The notes under the pieces: generated by a model
What the model was told of the DNA's origin: nothing
The model's input: the letters and a program-made list of their open reading frames with translations, nothing else
Database searches by the model: none
Made by a program: the position numbers and the translations under genes
Shown: one piece after another, positions 43,890 through 52,403 of the stretch
Numbering within the stretch: the first letter of the stretch is position 1
How the letters are laid out: every line of letters begins with the position of its first letter
From: Flavobacterium phragmitis
GTDB lineage: Bacteria > Bacteroidota > Bacteroidia > Flavobacteriales > Flavobacteriaceae
DNA: 64,000 nt
Direction: 5' to 3'
Assembly: GCF_900112575.1 (NCBI RefSeq)
Contig: NZ_FOMH01000005.1
Span: 1-64,000 of the forward strand

Positions 43890-43990
43890 TAAGTGGTTTG
43901 ATCAGAGATTAGAAAACACGATATTTTCGCTTTCCAATGCTTTCATTTGAGCATATTGTGGTTTGATTAAAGATTAGAAAACACAATATT
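43890..43990 (+). CRISPR. Two-repeat type II-C CRISPR relic
   Basis: Two 36-nt repeats at 43890-43925 and 43955-43990 match at 30 of 36 positions and share AGATTAGAAAACAC and TGGTTTGAT. They flank a single 29-nt spacer (43926-43954). The right repeat is the less decayed one, by its better match to the tracrRNA anti-repeat. The plus strand is the predicted crRNA strand, because that strand pairs with the tracrRNA. It lies opposite to the direction of cas1, as often seen in type II-C loci. No further clear repeat was found on either side. Confidence 0.8.
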
Positions 43991-44041
43991 AGTTGGATTG
44001 TTTCCTGCTTACATACAATGAATTAGAGTTGAATATCGTTT

Positions 44042-44092
44042 GAAAAAATGCTTCTTTTATGGTTTGATAGTCCATAATTGAGGCATTTTTTA
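44042..44092. terminator. Bidirectional hairpin between the CRISPR repeats and cas1
   Basis: AAAAAATGC (44043-44051) pairs with GCATTTTTT (44083-44091), and TTATGG (44057-44062) with CCATAA (44072-44077), forming a long two-part stem. T-runs on either strand would stop transcription from both sides, including any minus-strand cas1 transcript. Confidence 0.7.
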
Positions 44093-44202
44093 TATTCTAG
44101 GATGTGGTAAATCAAGTTATGACTTGGATAATAAATGAAGTATTAAAACAATTCCAATTGTGTAGGTTTTGGCTCTTTAGGAACTTCGGCTTTTCCCAAA
44201 AT

Positions 44203-44907
44203 TCAATATATTTCCAAATTGTTTATAGGACGAAATGGTTCCATAATGTCATCGGCAAGTGCAAAAGCATTGTACTTGCTTTTATGATGGATTCCTAATG
44301 TATTCAACAGTCCACTTCCAGAAAGCGCCCTTGCAGTTGCGGCTCTTAAAATTGCATAACCGTAATTCAAAAAATTATTAGGATAGTCGCCATATCGTTC
44401 TCTTTTTATTCCATTAAATTCTAAATTTGGCTGAGGAAAATGTTTCCAATACTGCTGCGCTGCAACTCCTTCCATATTCGATGAATCTCCGCTTAATACT
44501 TTACTGGCTAAAAATGCAAAACTATTTTTAGAATCAGTTATTTGTTGAAGTAATTGTCCTTGATTCTTAATTTTTTCAATTATAGTTTGTTGCCACAATT
44601 GTTTCTTTAAAGGTATCGATGCTTCAATCTGGTTCTTGAATATTTCCTGCTGAATATGATGACTATTAAGATTTAACAGCATTCCGTTAGGAAGATGATT
44701 TTTTCCGCAGATAATTATTGAAGTATTGTTTTCAACAAGTAGATTCATAGCGGGTATACTGAGATAAATTTCATTATGATCAAGAACAAGAAATCCTATG
44801 TCTTCAATTGGTATACAACTCTCTTTCATTTCTGACTTTAATACCAGCTGATTATTTTTTGCCGTTATCGAAAACTTGTTTTCAATTAAAATAGTTCTTT
44901 TAAGCAT
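44203..44907 (-). CDS. cas1: Type II CRISPR-associated Cas1, C-terminally truncated
   Basis: The Cas1-Cas2 integrase inserts spacers into CRISPR arrays. The protein starts MLKRTILIENKFSITAKNNQL and has GVAAQQYWKHF with the catalytic Glu (about residue 145), YGYAILRAATARALSGSGL, and GIHHKSKYNAFALADDIMEP with the catalytic His and Asp (about 207 and 218). It has 234 residues against roughly 290-300 for usual type II Cas1. After the TGA at 44203-44205 the same frame continues to 44143 with a plausible tail, ILGKAEVPKEPKPTQLELF, which suggests an internal deletion and stop. No cas2 lies downstream and no cas9 upstream, so it is probably not functional. Confidence 0.88.
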   Translation of the reverse strand: MLKRTILIENKFSITAKNNQLVLKSEMKESCIPIEDIGFLVLDHNEIYLSIPAMNLLVENNTSIIICGKNHLPNGMLLNLNSHHIQQEIFKNQIEASIPLKKQLWQQTIIEKIKNQGQLLQQITDSKNSFAFLASKVLSGDSSNMEGVAAQQYWKHFPQPNLEFNGIKRERYGDYPNNFLNYGYAILRAATARALSGSGLLNTLGIHHKSKYNAFALADDIMEPFRPINNLEIY

Positions 44908-45121
44908 AAATTTAGATTTAAATTATAAATAACAGTTAAGTATACATACTCGGTTATTTGCCTAAGTTCGACTTAAAAGAAGTATTAGTTTTATGGATTT
45001 CCATAATTCAAAACTTTTAGTTTAAACATTTAAAATTAATGTGTCAAAAGCCTTCATTTAGTATTAAATCATTTTTTCGATTTAAAAAAAGATTTATTAA
45101 ACCTTTATCAGAATAGAAAAG

Positions 45122-45129
45122 TATCTTTG
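45122..45129 (+). promoter_or_regulatory. -7 box of the MFS gene
   Basis: TATCTTTG matches TAnnTTTG and lies 57 nt upstream of the MFS start codon. The rest of the gap 44908-45185, where cas9 would sit in an intact locus, shows no coding remnant. Confidence 0.5.
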
Positions 45130-45185
45130 CAACTTGCGATTTATGACCTTCTTTTTTTCGCAACAATTATTTCAATAACCTGATA

Positions 45186-46367
45186 ATGTCACAGAAAAAC
45201 AAATCCATTTATACGCTTCAGTTCATTTTACTTTGCCTGAGTTCGTTGCTATTTTCATCAAGTTTTAATATGATTATTCCAGAACTGCCGAGCTATTTGA
45301 CAAGTTTAGGAGGCGCGGAGTATAAAGGACTGATTATATCGCTTTTTACACTTACCGCAGGAATCTCAAGACCTTTTAGTGGAAAATTGACTGACAAATG
45401 GGGACGTGTTCCGGTTATGGCTGTAGGTTCTGTAGTATGTTTAATCTGCGGATTTTTATATCCGGTTTTAAGCTCGGTTTCCGGTTTTCTGTTTTTACGA
45501 TTGGTACATGGTTTTTCGACGGGATTTAAACCTACGGCAACTTCTGCTTATGTGGCCGATATTATTCCGCAGGAACGTTGGGGTGAAGCTTTAGGAATGC
45601 ATGGATTGTGTTTTAGTATCGGTGGAGCTTTGGGACCAGCTTTAGGCGGATGGGTGGTAAATGCGTATGGAATCGATGTAATGTTTTACAGTTCTTCATT
45701 TTTAGCTTTTTTGTCTATCGTTATTGTAGCTAATATGAAAGAGACTTTAGAAGCAAAAGAAAAACTACATCGATCAATGTTTTTTATCGGAAAAAGAGAT
45801 ATTATTGACCGTGGAGCACTTCCAGCGGGAATTATAACTTTCTTTTCTTATACCGCTTTCGGATTGATTTTGACATTAATTCCAGATTGGAGCCAACATT
45901 TGGGAGCAGCCAATAAAGGAATCTTTTTTACTGCTTTTACTGTAGCATCTGTTATGATGAGGTTTGGAGCAGGAAAAGTTTCTGATAGATACGGTAGAAC
46001 GAATGTTATTCTAGTTGGACTGATTATAACTTCTATCGCATTATTTGTCATAAGCGAAGGAACGACAGTTAATATGCTTTTAGCGGGCGCAGCCGTTTAC
46101 GGAATGGGAACAGGAATTTTGTCTCCAGCAATAAATGCATGGACTATTGATTTGAGTGACCCGCAGCACCGTGGAAAAGCAATTGCGACAATGTACATCT
46201 CGATGGAAATTGGAATTGGATGTGGCGCTTTACTAGGAGGAAGTTATTACAGTGATATTATTGACCGAATACCACAAATCTTTAAAATTGATATTCTCTT
46301 ATTTGTAATGGGAATTCTCTATCTTTTGTATTGGAAAAGGAAAACTGCTGACAGAAAAATGATATAG
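45186..46367 (+). CDS. MFS transporter
   Basis: A 393-residue inner-membrane transporter with about 12 helices. Signatures are the loop 2-3 motif GKLTDKWGRVPVM (about residue 65) and its repeat GKVSDRYGRTNVI in the second half, plus the helix 5 pattern GGALGPALGGWVV. The plan resembles drug or metabolite exporters; the substrate cannot be told from sequence. It has its own promoter box and stands alone. Confidence 0.9.
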   Translation: MSQKNKSIYTLQFILLCLSSLLFSSSFNMIIPELPSYLTSLGGAEYKGLIISLFTLTAGISRPFSGKLTDKWGRVPVMAVGSVVCLICGFLYPVLSSVSGFLFLRLVHGFSTGFKPTATSAYVADIIPQERWGEALGMHGLCFSIGGALGPALGGWVVNAYGIDVMFYSSSFLAFLSIVIVANMKETLEAKEKLHRSMFFIGKRDIIDRGALPAGIITFFSYTAFGLILTLIPDWSQHLGAANKGIFFTAFTVASVMMRFGAGKVSDRYGRTNVILVGLIITSIALFVISEGTTVNMLLAGAAVYGMGTGILSPAINAWTIDLSDPQHRGKAIATMYISMEIGIGCGALLGGSYYSDIIDRIPQIFKIDILLFVMGILYLLYWKRKTADRKMI

Positions 46368-46469
46368 AAATTATGTAAAAATCAATTGGTAATTAGAATA
46401 TTTTATTTCGGTTTAAAATACGTATTTTAGTATCAAAGCTAAAATTAATCTCATTTTATTACTGGAAGA

Positions 46470-47291
46470 ATGTACATCAAAAGCCTATTATTTTGTTTCG
46501 TTTTATTTTCAATTAAAGTTAATTCACAGATTATAGAAGAAAAAAAGAATTTTCGAGCGGCAGATTCACTTTTAAAAGAACATAGTTTTTCTGTTCATAG
46601 AGATAATTATTTTTTAACTGGTATTCCAATAAACGAAGCAGTTACCCGTAATACCGCCGATGTAAAATATCAGATCAGTTTTAAGCAGCGTTTAACTGGT
46701 AAACCATGGGTTGGTGGTTTTTTCCCTTATTTAATGTATACACAAAAAGCTTTTTGGGATATTTATGCCAGTTCGAAACCATTTTCTGAAATCAATTTTA
46801 ATCCAGGTGTAGCCATTGTTCGTCCGTTTTATTTAAAAGGAGGAAGATTGACTTACGGAACTATTTCATTTGAACACGAATCAAACGGAAGAGATTCTAT
46901 TTATTCTAGAACTTGGAACATGCTCGCCTTTTCATTAAAATCACAAATTTCGCCCAGATGGACCGTAGGAATACGAGGCTGGATTCCTTTAGTAGATAAA
47001 GAGGACAATCCGGGATTGACTAAATATGTTGGTTATGGCGAAGCAAGTGCGACTTATCAAATAAAACCCGGAAGATGGAGTGCCGATGTGCTTTTTAGAA
47101 AAGGAAGCGGTCTTCTCAATTATGGATCATTGCAGACACAAGTCAATTGGAAACCCTATAAAAATGAAAACTATTATCTCACTTTACAATGGTTTGTAGG
47201 ATATACAGAAAGTTTAATTGACTATCAGGAACACAAAAGCATGCTCCGAATAGGATTTACCATTAAACCAGAAAATATGGGGATTTTCTAA
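46470..47291 (+). CDS. Outer membrane phospholipase A
   Basis: A 273-residue secreted beta-barrel protein (signal MYIKSLLFCFVLFSIKVNSQ). The phospholipase A1 signature is visible as ISFEHESNGRDSIYSRTWNM, with the catalytic His and Ser in HESNG and an Asn in SRTWN. The alternating aromatic pattern to the C-terminal Phe fits a 12-strand OMPLA barrel. It would hydrolyse phospholipids in the outer membrane's outer leaflet. It lies 102 nt after the MFS gene; no functional link is evident. Confidence 0.85.
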   Translation: MYIKSLLFCFVLFSIKVNSQIIEEKKNFRAADSLLKEHSFSVHRDNYFLTGIPINEAVTRNTADVKYQISFKQRLTGKPWVGGFFPYLMYTQKAFWDIYASSKPFSEINFNPGVAIVRPFYLKGGRLTYGTISFEHESNGRDSIYSRTWNMLAFSLKSQISPRWTVGIRGWIPLVDKEDNPGLTKYVGYGEASATYQIKPGRWSADVLFRKGSGLLNYGSLQTQVNWKPYKNENYYLTLQWFVGYTESLIDYQEHKSMLRIGFTIKPENMGIF

Positions 47292-47293
47292 AA

Positions 47294-48070
47294 TTATTTC
47301 TTTCCTGCAGCCCAAAAAATAGCATTTTTAAGCAATGTGGTATATGCTTCATTTTGAAACAAATCAGGAGAATGTCCCATAAAAATATAAATATTTCGTG
47401 AGGCAAAATTTGTATTGGTCCAAATCACGGGATGATCGCCCATTTTTATTTTAGAATCAGGAATATAAGTAGATTCATCTACGGAAGCCAGTACATGAAC
47501 ATTGTTTCTCGGACTTTTATTATAAGTATACCATTCCTCTTTTTGTACTAAAAATTTGGTGGAAACTCCTTTTGTAACAGGATGAGTGTTATCTTCAATT
47601 TTAACTTTGCCAGAAGCAAAATCAGGAATGTAATTTTCAAATCGTATCCCACCCATAAAATCAGAAAACCACTGCCACATAGGATAGCCGTCAAACTCAC
47701 CAAGCAAAGTAGCATGATGCAAACCAATCCAGCCGCCTTTGCCACTATTCATATATTTTTCAAATGCTTTCATAGATTCTTCACTCCAAGCATAAGGAGG
47801 ATAGTCCAGCTGTAAAAAGACTTTATATTGTTTTAGAATAGTTTCATTAATGATTTTAGTATTCTCAATATAATCGATTGTGAAATTGTTGTCAAGTGCC
47901 AGTTTGTTTAGCCACGGTTTAGCGGCTTTAGTAAAATCTAGATGATGCCCTCCATTTTCATATAAAACCAGCATTTTAAACTTTCCTTTTTTAGACTTCT
48001 GAGCGATGCAGTTTCCATGAAAGAAAAAACAAAACAGAACTAGAACAATTGCAAATATTGAATTTTTCAT
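47294..48070 (-). CDS. ThuA domain protein
   Basis: A 258-residue exported protein (signal MKNSIFAIVLVLFCFFFHGNCIAQ) with the ThuA (trehalose-utilisation-like) glutamine amidotransferase-type fold. Signs are KMLVLYENGGHHLDFTKAA, then LQLDYPPYAWSEES, then GKGGWIGLHHATL, then HPVIWTNTNFASRNIYIFMGH. ThuA-domain proteins are linked with sugar metabolism, but their reaction is poorly known. It follows the GH9 gene by 6 nt, so the two are an operon acting on carbohydrate outside the cytoplasm. Confidence 0.87.
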   Translation of the reverse strand: MKNSIFAIVLVLFCFFFHGNCIAQKSKKGKFKMLVLYENGGHHLDFTKAAKPWLNKLALDNNFTIDYIENTKIINETILKQYKVFLQLDYPPYAWSEESMKAFEKYMNSGKGGWIGLHHATLLGEFDGYPMWQWFSDFMGGIRFENYIPDFASGKVKIEDNTHPVTKGVSTKFLVQKEEWYTYNKSPRNNVHVLASVDESTYIPDSKIKMGDHPVIWTNTNFASRNIYIFMGHSPDLFQNEAYTTLLKNAIFWAAGKK

Positions 48071-48076
48071 TTTCTT

Positions 48077-49846
48077 TTATTTTTGAACCAAAGCTGTAAT
48101 TGCCTGTAAAAACCATGCAGAATGTGGAATCCATTGTTCGGTCCAGCGCCATTCATTTCCGTTGTCTTCCATTTTAAAATCAATTCCAGATCCGTCTCCA
48201 TTTCCATCTTTTCCAGTAATTCCGTTAGAAATACCACCTCTTTCAGAACCGTGTCCGTAATTAGAATGCATGTAAGGAACATTCTTCTCTCCAAATTCAT
48301 ACATAAAACACATCGAGTAAGGATTACAGCCTAAGATCCATGATAACTGTTGTGAAGCATATACATCCAGTGATTTTTGTGTAGTATCATTTTTCGAAAG
48401 ACCGAGTGCTTTTCCGCCTTCAATTGTAGCAGTTGACAGCGAGGCTAATCTTGCGTTTTCGCCCTGCCACCACCAGCCCGTTTCGTTTTCATGCGGAATA
48501 AAAAAGCCATCCTTTATTGTATCATTGTATAAAAAAGTCTGTCGTGCATAACCAAACGGGTTACTAACATTTTGAGTCACAGCCAAATTGTAATCCAGTG
48601 CTTTTTTTATAACAGTAATAGTTGCTGTTTTTTCAGCAGGATCATTTTCTTTTTTCAAATAACGAGTTAAAGCGACTATTGGCAAACCTGCATCTGCTGC
48701 GTGCCAAAAAGGACGGTTGCCATCATTACTTCTAAACCAGCCTTTATCTGTCATTCGGTTTTCCAACTTATGAGCCCATTTTCTAGCTTCGTTTTTATAA
48801 AAAGCATCGTTAGTGGTAATCCATAATTCTGTTGCGGCCATTAAAGCACAATAATCATCAATAATATTTTCTTTACCATCGTCATCGTACTTTGTATTGT
48901 TTGATAAAAGATGGGCATAAGCTCGTTTGGCTCCTTCCAAGTATTGTCTTGATGTAAAATCCCCGTTTTTTTTCCATTGTGAGATTCTAGCTAGTGCAGC
49001 AATCGCCATACCAGCGCCTTCGCGAAATGCAGCCTGATATTCATCTGTAGTAATACTATTTGCCTTTAAACCTACGATTCTTCTTGCCGCAGGATTTTTA
49101 TCAAAATAGCTAAAAACAATCATATAAAAGTAATCTTCATCAGAAAGACACCGCATTAAATAATCTGCACCCCAAATGGCTTCATTATCCAATGAATCTT
49201 TTATTTTCCATTCTGTAAGCTGTTTCGGAATAGCTTCAGAGGTATTTATTAGTGACCAGGTTACCAAAGGAGTTTGTTGTGGCGATACAAAATTGGCATA
49301 AGCCAGATGCGAAAAATATTTGCTCACATCTCCTGAGGCATCACACCAGCCACCTCTAACATCGACTTTTTTTGAGCTTCCAAATAGCAGAATGTTTTTA
49401 TCGGCTTCTAATTCTTCCGGAGTATTAGCTCTTTGTTTGTTATAATAATGTACAATCGATGAAATGGTTCGTTTTGCCAATATATTTTCTTCAATTTCAA
49501 ACGAAGGAGAAGTAATTGTTTGATTCTCGTTTTTTATTGTGATTTTGTATTGGCCTGTTTTTTGGAAAGATGAAAAATCGGCTTTATAAAACAGTCTGCC
49601 AAGTTTCCAGTCGTCAACGCTTTCTGCATTTCCAACTTTTGCAGTAAAAACAATTTTTCCAGTTTTGGAATCGATAATACTAAAGGTGGTATTTTGAAGA
49701 GGAGTTTCAGTCCCGATTATAGCAATTTTGGGACTTTTTGGATCAAAACCAATTTGGTTTATATAAATAACAGGATTGCCGTAAGCTATAACAGAAAGAA
49801 AAAATACCATTACAGCATAACTTAATTGTTTTCTGAACTTGAACAT
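48077..49846 (-). CDS. Glycoside hydrolase family 9
   Basis: A 589-residue exported enzyme. After a signal peptide, an Ig-like cellulase N-terminal domain (YINQIGFDPKSPKIAIIG) leads into the (alpha/alpha)6 catalytic domain, with GGWCDASGDVSKYFSHLAY for the catalytic Asp region (about residue 170), a HSNYGHGSERGG segment (about 515) and the NEWRWTEQWIPHSAWFLQA region with the acid Glu. GH9 members are endoglucanases and related beta-glucan or glucosaminidase enzymes. The usual DAGDH is changed to DASGD, so the exact substrate is uncertain. Confidence 0.87.
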   Translation of the reverse strand: MFKFRKQLSYAVMVFFLSVIAYGNPVIYINQIGFDPKSPKIAIIGTETPLQNTTFSIIDSKTGKIVFTAKVGNAESVDDWKLGRLFYKADFSSFQKTGQYKITIKNENQTITSPSFEIEENILAKRTISSIVHYYNKQRANTPEELEADKNILLFGSSKKVDVRGGWCDASGDVSKYFSHLAYANFVSPQQTPLVTWSLINTSEAIPKQLTEWKIKDSLDNEAIWGADYLMRCLSDEDYFYMIVFSYFDKNPAARRIVGLKANSITTDEYQAAFREGAGMAIAALARISQWKKNGDFTSRQYLEGAKRAYAHLLSNNTKYDDDGKENIIDDYCALMAATELWITTNDAFYKNEARKWAHKLENRMTDKGWFRSNDGNRPFWHAADAGLPIVALTRYLKKENDPAEKTATITVIKKALDYNLAVTQNVSNPFGYARQTFLYNDTIKDGFFIPHENETGWWWQGENARLASLSTATIEGGKALGLSKNDTTQKSLDVYASQQLSWILGCNPYSMCFMYEFGEKNVPYMHSNYGHGSERGGISNGITGKDGNGDGSGIDFKMEDNGNEWRWTEQWIPHSAWFLQAITALVQK

Positions 49847-50039
49847 AATTTACTTTTTAATAATAAGTTTTAGAATGAAACTTAAGCAAAGGCAAATTAC
49901 AAAAAAGTACAATTTTGAACTATTATACAATCTTTAGCCCAAAGATATCTGGTTTAAGAATTGTGCTTGAGGACTTGTATTTACTGATAATTTGGTTGAA
50001 ATTAATACAGCAGTGATGTGTATTTGATGGGATTTTTAC

Positions 50040-50249
50040 CTAATTATAAAGAGTAGTTTTTACCATTTTAAGTTGATCAAAGCATTTAGAATGTATGGCA
50101 GCACCTTCTTTATACTCTTCAAGAGTCATACCATATAAATAAGGAATATTTGCAGAATCTGTCTGATTTGCTGCTGTAACTTTAAATTGCTCTTTAATAG
50201 ATTTAGTTTGTCGATTTTGTTTTCTATTGTTTTTGTTTCGGTCAGTCAT
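50040..50249 (-). CDS. Small hypothetical protein
   Basis: A 69-residue protein with a basic N-terminus (MTDRNKNNRKQNRQTKS) and a more ordered C-terminal part (PYLYGMTLEEYKEGAAIHSK). No family is recognised. It follows the 89-residue gene by 43 nt on the same strand and is divergent from the XRE regulator, which suggests a small regulated unit. The 193-nt gap to the GH9 gene shows nothing clear. Confidence 0.5.
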   Translation of the reverse strand: MTDRNKNNRKQNRQTKSIKEQFKVTAANQTDSANIPYLYGMTLEEYKEGAAIHSKCFDQLKMVKTTLYN

Positions 50250-50292
50250 AATAGTTAGGTTTAAATGAAAAGGAATTTTTGTAATCCTTGTT

Positions 50293-50562
50293 TTAAGAAG
50301 TTAAAAGTTTAATTCTTTCAATAGCTTCTTTGTTTTCATAAGCCACTTCTACTAACGCTAATAAAATATCATTTCGTACAATAGTTTTGTTTCTTACGTT
50401 TCTAATTAAAGCTTTACTGGGAGCAGGCTGTCCTTTTTTGATAATGCGCGAAATAGTCAGCTCAACATAGGTTACAGGTAAATGCTTGTTAATAAATTCA
50501 TAAGCTTTTTCATTGTGAGAATTATCTTCTTTAAAATTGCTATTTTTGATTAATTTTGACAT
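50293..50562 (-). CDS. Small hypothetical protein, possible DNA-binding
   Basis: An 89-residue protein. The centre, LPVTYVELTISRIIKKGQPAP then ALIRNVRNKTIVRNDILLALVEVA, could form a small helix-turn-helix-like bundle, but no known family is recognised. It is divergent from the XRE gene at 50685 with 122 nt between, a layout typical of a regulator and the genes it controls. Confidence 0.55.
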   Translation of the reverse strand: MSKLIKNSNFKEDNSHNEKAYEFINKHLPVTYVELTISRIIKKGQPAPSKALIRNVRNKTIVRNDILLALVEVAYENKEAIERIKLLTS

Positions 50563-50684
50563 ATATTTGCTAATTATTAATTAGTATTTTTATTAAAAGA
50601 CAAATGTAGGAATAATATTATATTATTTGTCTTTTTTAATGTTAAAAAATATATTTTAACTATATTTTTTTTTGATTTTAAATA

Positions 50685-51014
50685 ATGATGTATAACGAGA
50701 AATTAAGCAAATTCTTTAAGGCTAAAGGATTAAAGCAAAAAGAGGTGGGAGAAATTTTAGGATTCAGCCCGGCAATGATTGGGAGATATTTACATGGCAC
50801 GGCTAGTATAGGCTCTGAATTTATTCTTAGTTTAAGTAAAAACTTTCCCGACGTAGATTTAAATGATCTTTTTGCACCAGAAGATGGGCAAAGTATGGTT
50901 AATGAAGCAGGAGCAGTTTATGAAAAGCAGAATATGCTGAATGACTTAGAAGAAATCGAAGGGCGTATTCATAATATTAGACTGCGGCTGGCAGAGAAAA
51001 AATTTGAGGAATAG
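50685..51014 (+). CDS. XRE-family HTH regulator
   Basis: A 109-residue protein. Residues ~5-65 form a Cro/C1-type HTH (KLSKFFKAKGLKQKEVGEIL, then GFSPAMIGRYLHGTASIG, then FILSLSKNFPDVDLNDLF). A C-terminal coiled coil (MLNDLEEIEGRIHNIRLRLAEKK) probably dimerises it. It is similar in type to prophage or toxin-antitoxin regulators. It is divergent from two small unknown genes and ends in a terminator at 51070. Confidence 0.85.
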   Translation: MMYNEKLSKFFKAKGLKQKEVGEILGFSPAMIGRYLHGTASIGSEFILSLSKNFPDVDLNDLFAPEDGQSMVNEAGAVYEKQNMLNDLEEIEGRIHNIRLRLAEKKFEE

Positions 51015-51069
51015 TTCTAAATAGTTTTCCGAAAATATCTAACACTTACAGGTTTTAACCAAAAGATTT

Positions 51070-51099
51070 AAAAAACCACTCATGAGGAGTGGTTTTTTT
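51070..51099 (+). terminator. Terminator after the XRE gene
   Basis: AAAACCACTC and GAGTGGTTTT form a stem around ATGAG and are followed by a T-run, 56 nt after the XRE stop. Confidence 0.88.
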
Positions 51100-51136
51100 A
51101 TGAATTACAGGGTATGTTTAAGTGGTTGTATTGTAA

Positions 51137-51164
51137 TTGGTTAAGTTTTTTTTTATTAAATTTG
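51137..51164 (+). promoter_or_regulatory. Promoter of the desaturase gene
   Basis: TTG at 51137-51139 and TAAATTTG at 51157-51164, 17 nt apart, match the Bacteroidota -33/-7 pattern. The predicted transcript starts near 51171, which makes the upstream ATG at 51114 unlikely and fixes the start at 51192. Confidence 0.7.
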
Positions 51165-51191
51165 ATAGAACAATTTCTAGCCAACAACCAC

Positions 51192-52295
51192 ATGGAAAAA
51201 TTAAAACGACCGGTTTATGTTAAACCTGGAACTGATGATTTTTTTAAAAAGATGCGTTTAGAAGTGAATGAAACGGTCTTAAATAACTCATCATTGTATC
51301 GATTAAATGTTGTCAAGTCTCTAGGACTTTTAGCCGTTTTCTTTTTATGCTACGGCTGTATTTTGATTTTTGGAAACCAGACTCCTTTACTTTTTCTCTT
51401 TTACATTTTGTCTGGAATTACAATGATTGTTTTATTTATCAATGCTTTTCATGATGCGGCGCATGGAGCTTTGTTTAAGAAACCAAAGCATAATGAATGG
51501 TTTTTGTATGTCTTAGAATTATTTGGCAGTAATCACTGGCTTTGGATGCGTCGTCATATTGGTCTGCATCACGCTTATCCAAATGTTCCAGATTGGGATA
51601 TTGATATTAAACAGAGCGATATCATTCGAATATTTCCCAATAGTCCATTGTTTAATTACCATAAATACCAGCATATTTATATGTGGTTTATTTATCCGTT
51701 GTATAGTTTGAACTGGATTTATATCAGAGACTTTAAAGATTTTTTTGGTACTAAAAACAATTATGTCAAAAAAATAGTAGAGAAGATTCCGAAAGAAGAA
51801 GTCTATCGTTTATTTGCAGCCAAAATTATCAATTTGATTTATATCCTTTTTATCCCGATGATGCTTTTAAATCAGCCTTGGTATATGGTATTTTTTGCTT
51901 GGCTTTCTATGCACATGTGTGGCAGTGCCATAGGTGTTGTCGCTTTAGTTTCAACTCATGTCGACGAAGATGCTCATTTTCCAAGTACCGATGAAGAAGG
52001 AAATCTCTCGGATACTTGGGCTGTGCATCAAATGGTTGTCACCAAAGATTTTAGCACAGAAAGTAAATTAGCCAATTTTTTATACGGCGGATTTACACAT
52101 CACGTAGCACATCATCTTTTTCCGGGTGTCGGACATACTTATTATCCTTACATCACACCCATTATAAGGCGTTATGCTGAAGAATACAATTTGCCTTACA
52201 CGTCTTATCCTTTTTATCATGCCGTGCGTTCGCATTTTAGAATGCTGAAGAATAAAGGTGTAAAAGAAAATATTTTAATGGTAGGAGAGATTTAA
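51192..52295 (+). CDS. Membrane fatty acid desaturase
   Basis: A di-iron membrane desaturase of 367 residues from the ATG at 51192 (a frame-open ATG at 51114 lies upstream of the promoter). The three histidine boxes are HDAAH (FHDAAHGALF), HIGLHH (RRHIGLHHAYPN) and HHVAHH (THHVAHHLFPG), with membrane helices between. It introduces a double bond into acyl chains, with cytochrome b5 or ferredoxin as the likely electron source. It is monocistronic, with its own promoter and terminator. Confidence 0.9.
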   Translation: MEKLKRPVYVKPGTDDFFKKMRLEVNETVLNNSSLYRLNVVKSLGLLAVFFLCYGCILIFGNQTPLLFLFYILSGITMIVLFINAFHDAAHGALFKKPKHNEWFLYVLELFGSNHWLWMRRHIGLHHAYPNVPDWDIDIKQSDIIRIFPNSPLFNYHKYQHIYMWFIYPLYSLNWIYIRDFKDFFGTKNNYVKKIVEKIPKEEVYRLFAAKIINLIYILFIPMMLLNQPWYMVFFAWLSMHMCGSAIGVVALVSTHVDEDAHFPSTDEEGNLSDTWAVHQMVVTKDFSTESKLANFLYGGFTHHVAHHLFPGVGHTYYPYITPIIRRYAEEYNLPYTSYPFYHAVRSHFRMLKNKGVKENILMVGEI

Positions 52296-52303
52296 AAAAA
52301 AAA

Positions 52304-52325
52304 CGGTTTTATAACCGCTTTTTTT
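52304..52325 (+). terminator. Terminator after the desaturase
   Basis: CGGTT and AACCG pair around TTAT, followed by CTTTTTTT, 9 nt after the stop. Confidence 0.8.
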
Positions 52326-52399
52326 AGTTATGAGTTATGAGTTATGAGTTATGAGTTATGAGTTATGAGTTATGAGTTATGAGTTATGAGTTATGAGTT
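52326..52399. repeat. Heptamer tandem repeat (AGTTATG)n
   Basis: Ten complete copies and a partial eleventh of AGTTATG follow each other without error, directly after the desaturase terminator. A perfect array of this kind is prone to slippage and should vary between strains. Confidence 0.97.
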
Positions 52400-52403
52400 T
52401 TTG

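Noticed and set aside
44021..44070. Third CRISPR repeat after 43990
   Set aside because: Only a 9-nt TGGTTTGAT match is found, at the wrong spacing and inside a terminator hairpin.
44908..45185. cas9 remnant upstream of cas1
   Set aside because: The 278-nt gap shows no Cas9-like translation in any frame; only a promoter for the MFS gene is visible.
48067..48300. 77-codon minus-strand frame between the GH9 and ThuA genes
   Set aside because: It overlaps the 3' end of the GH9 gene in another frame and has no recognisable features.
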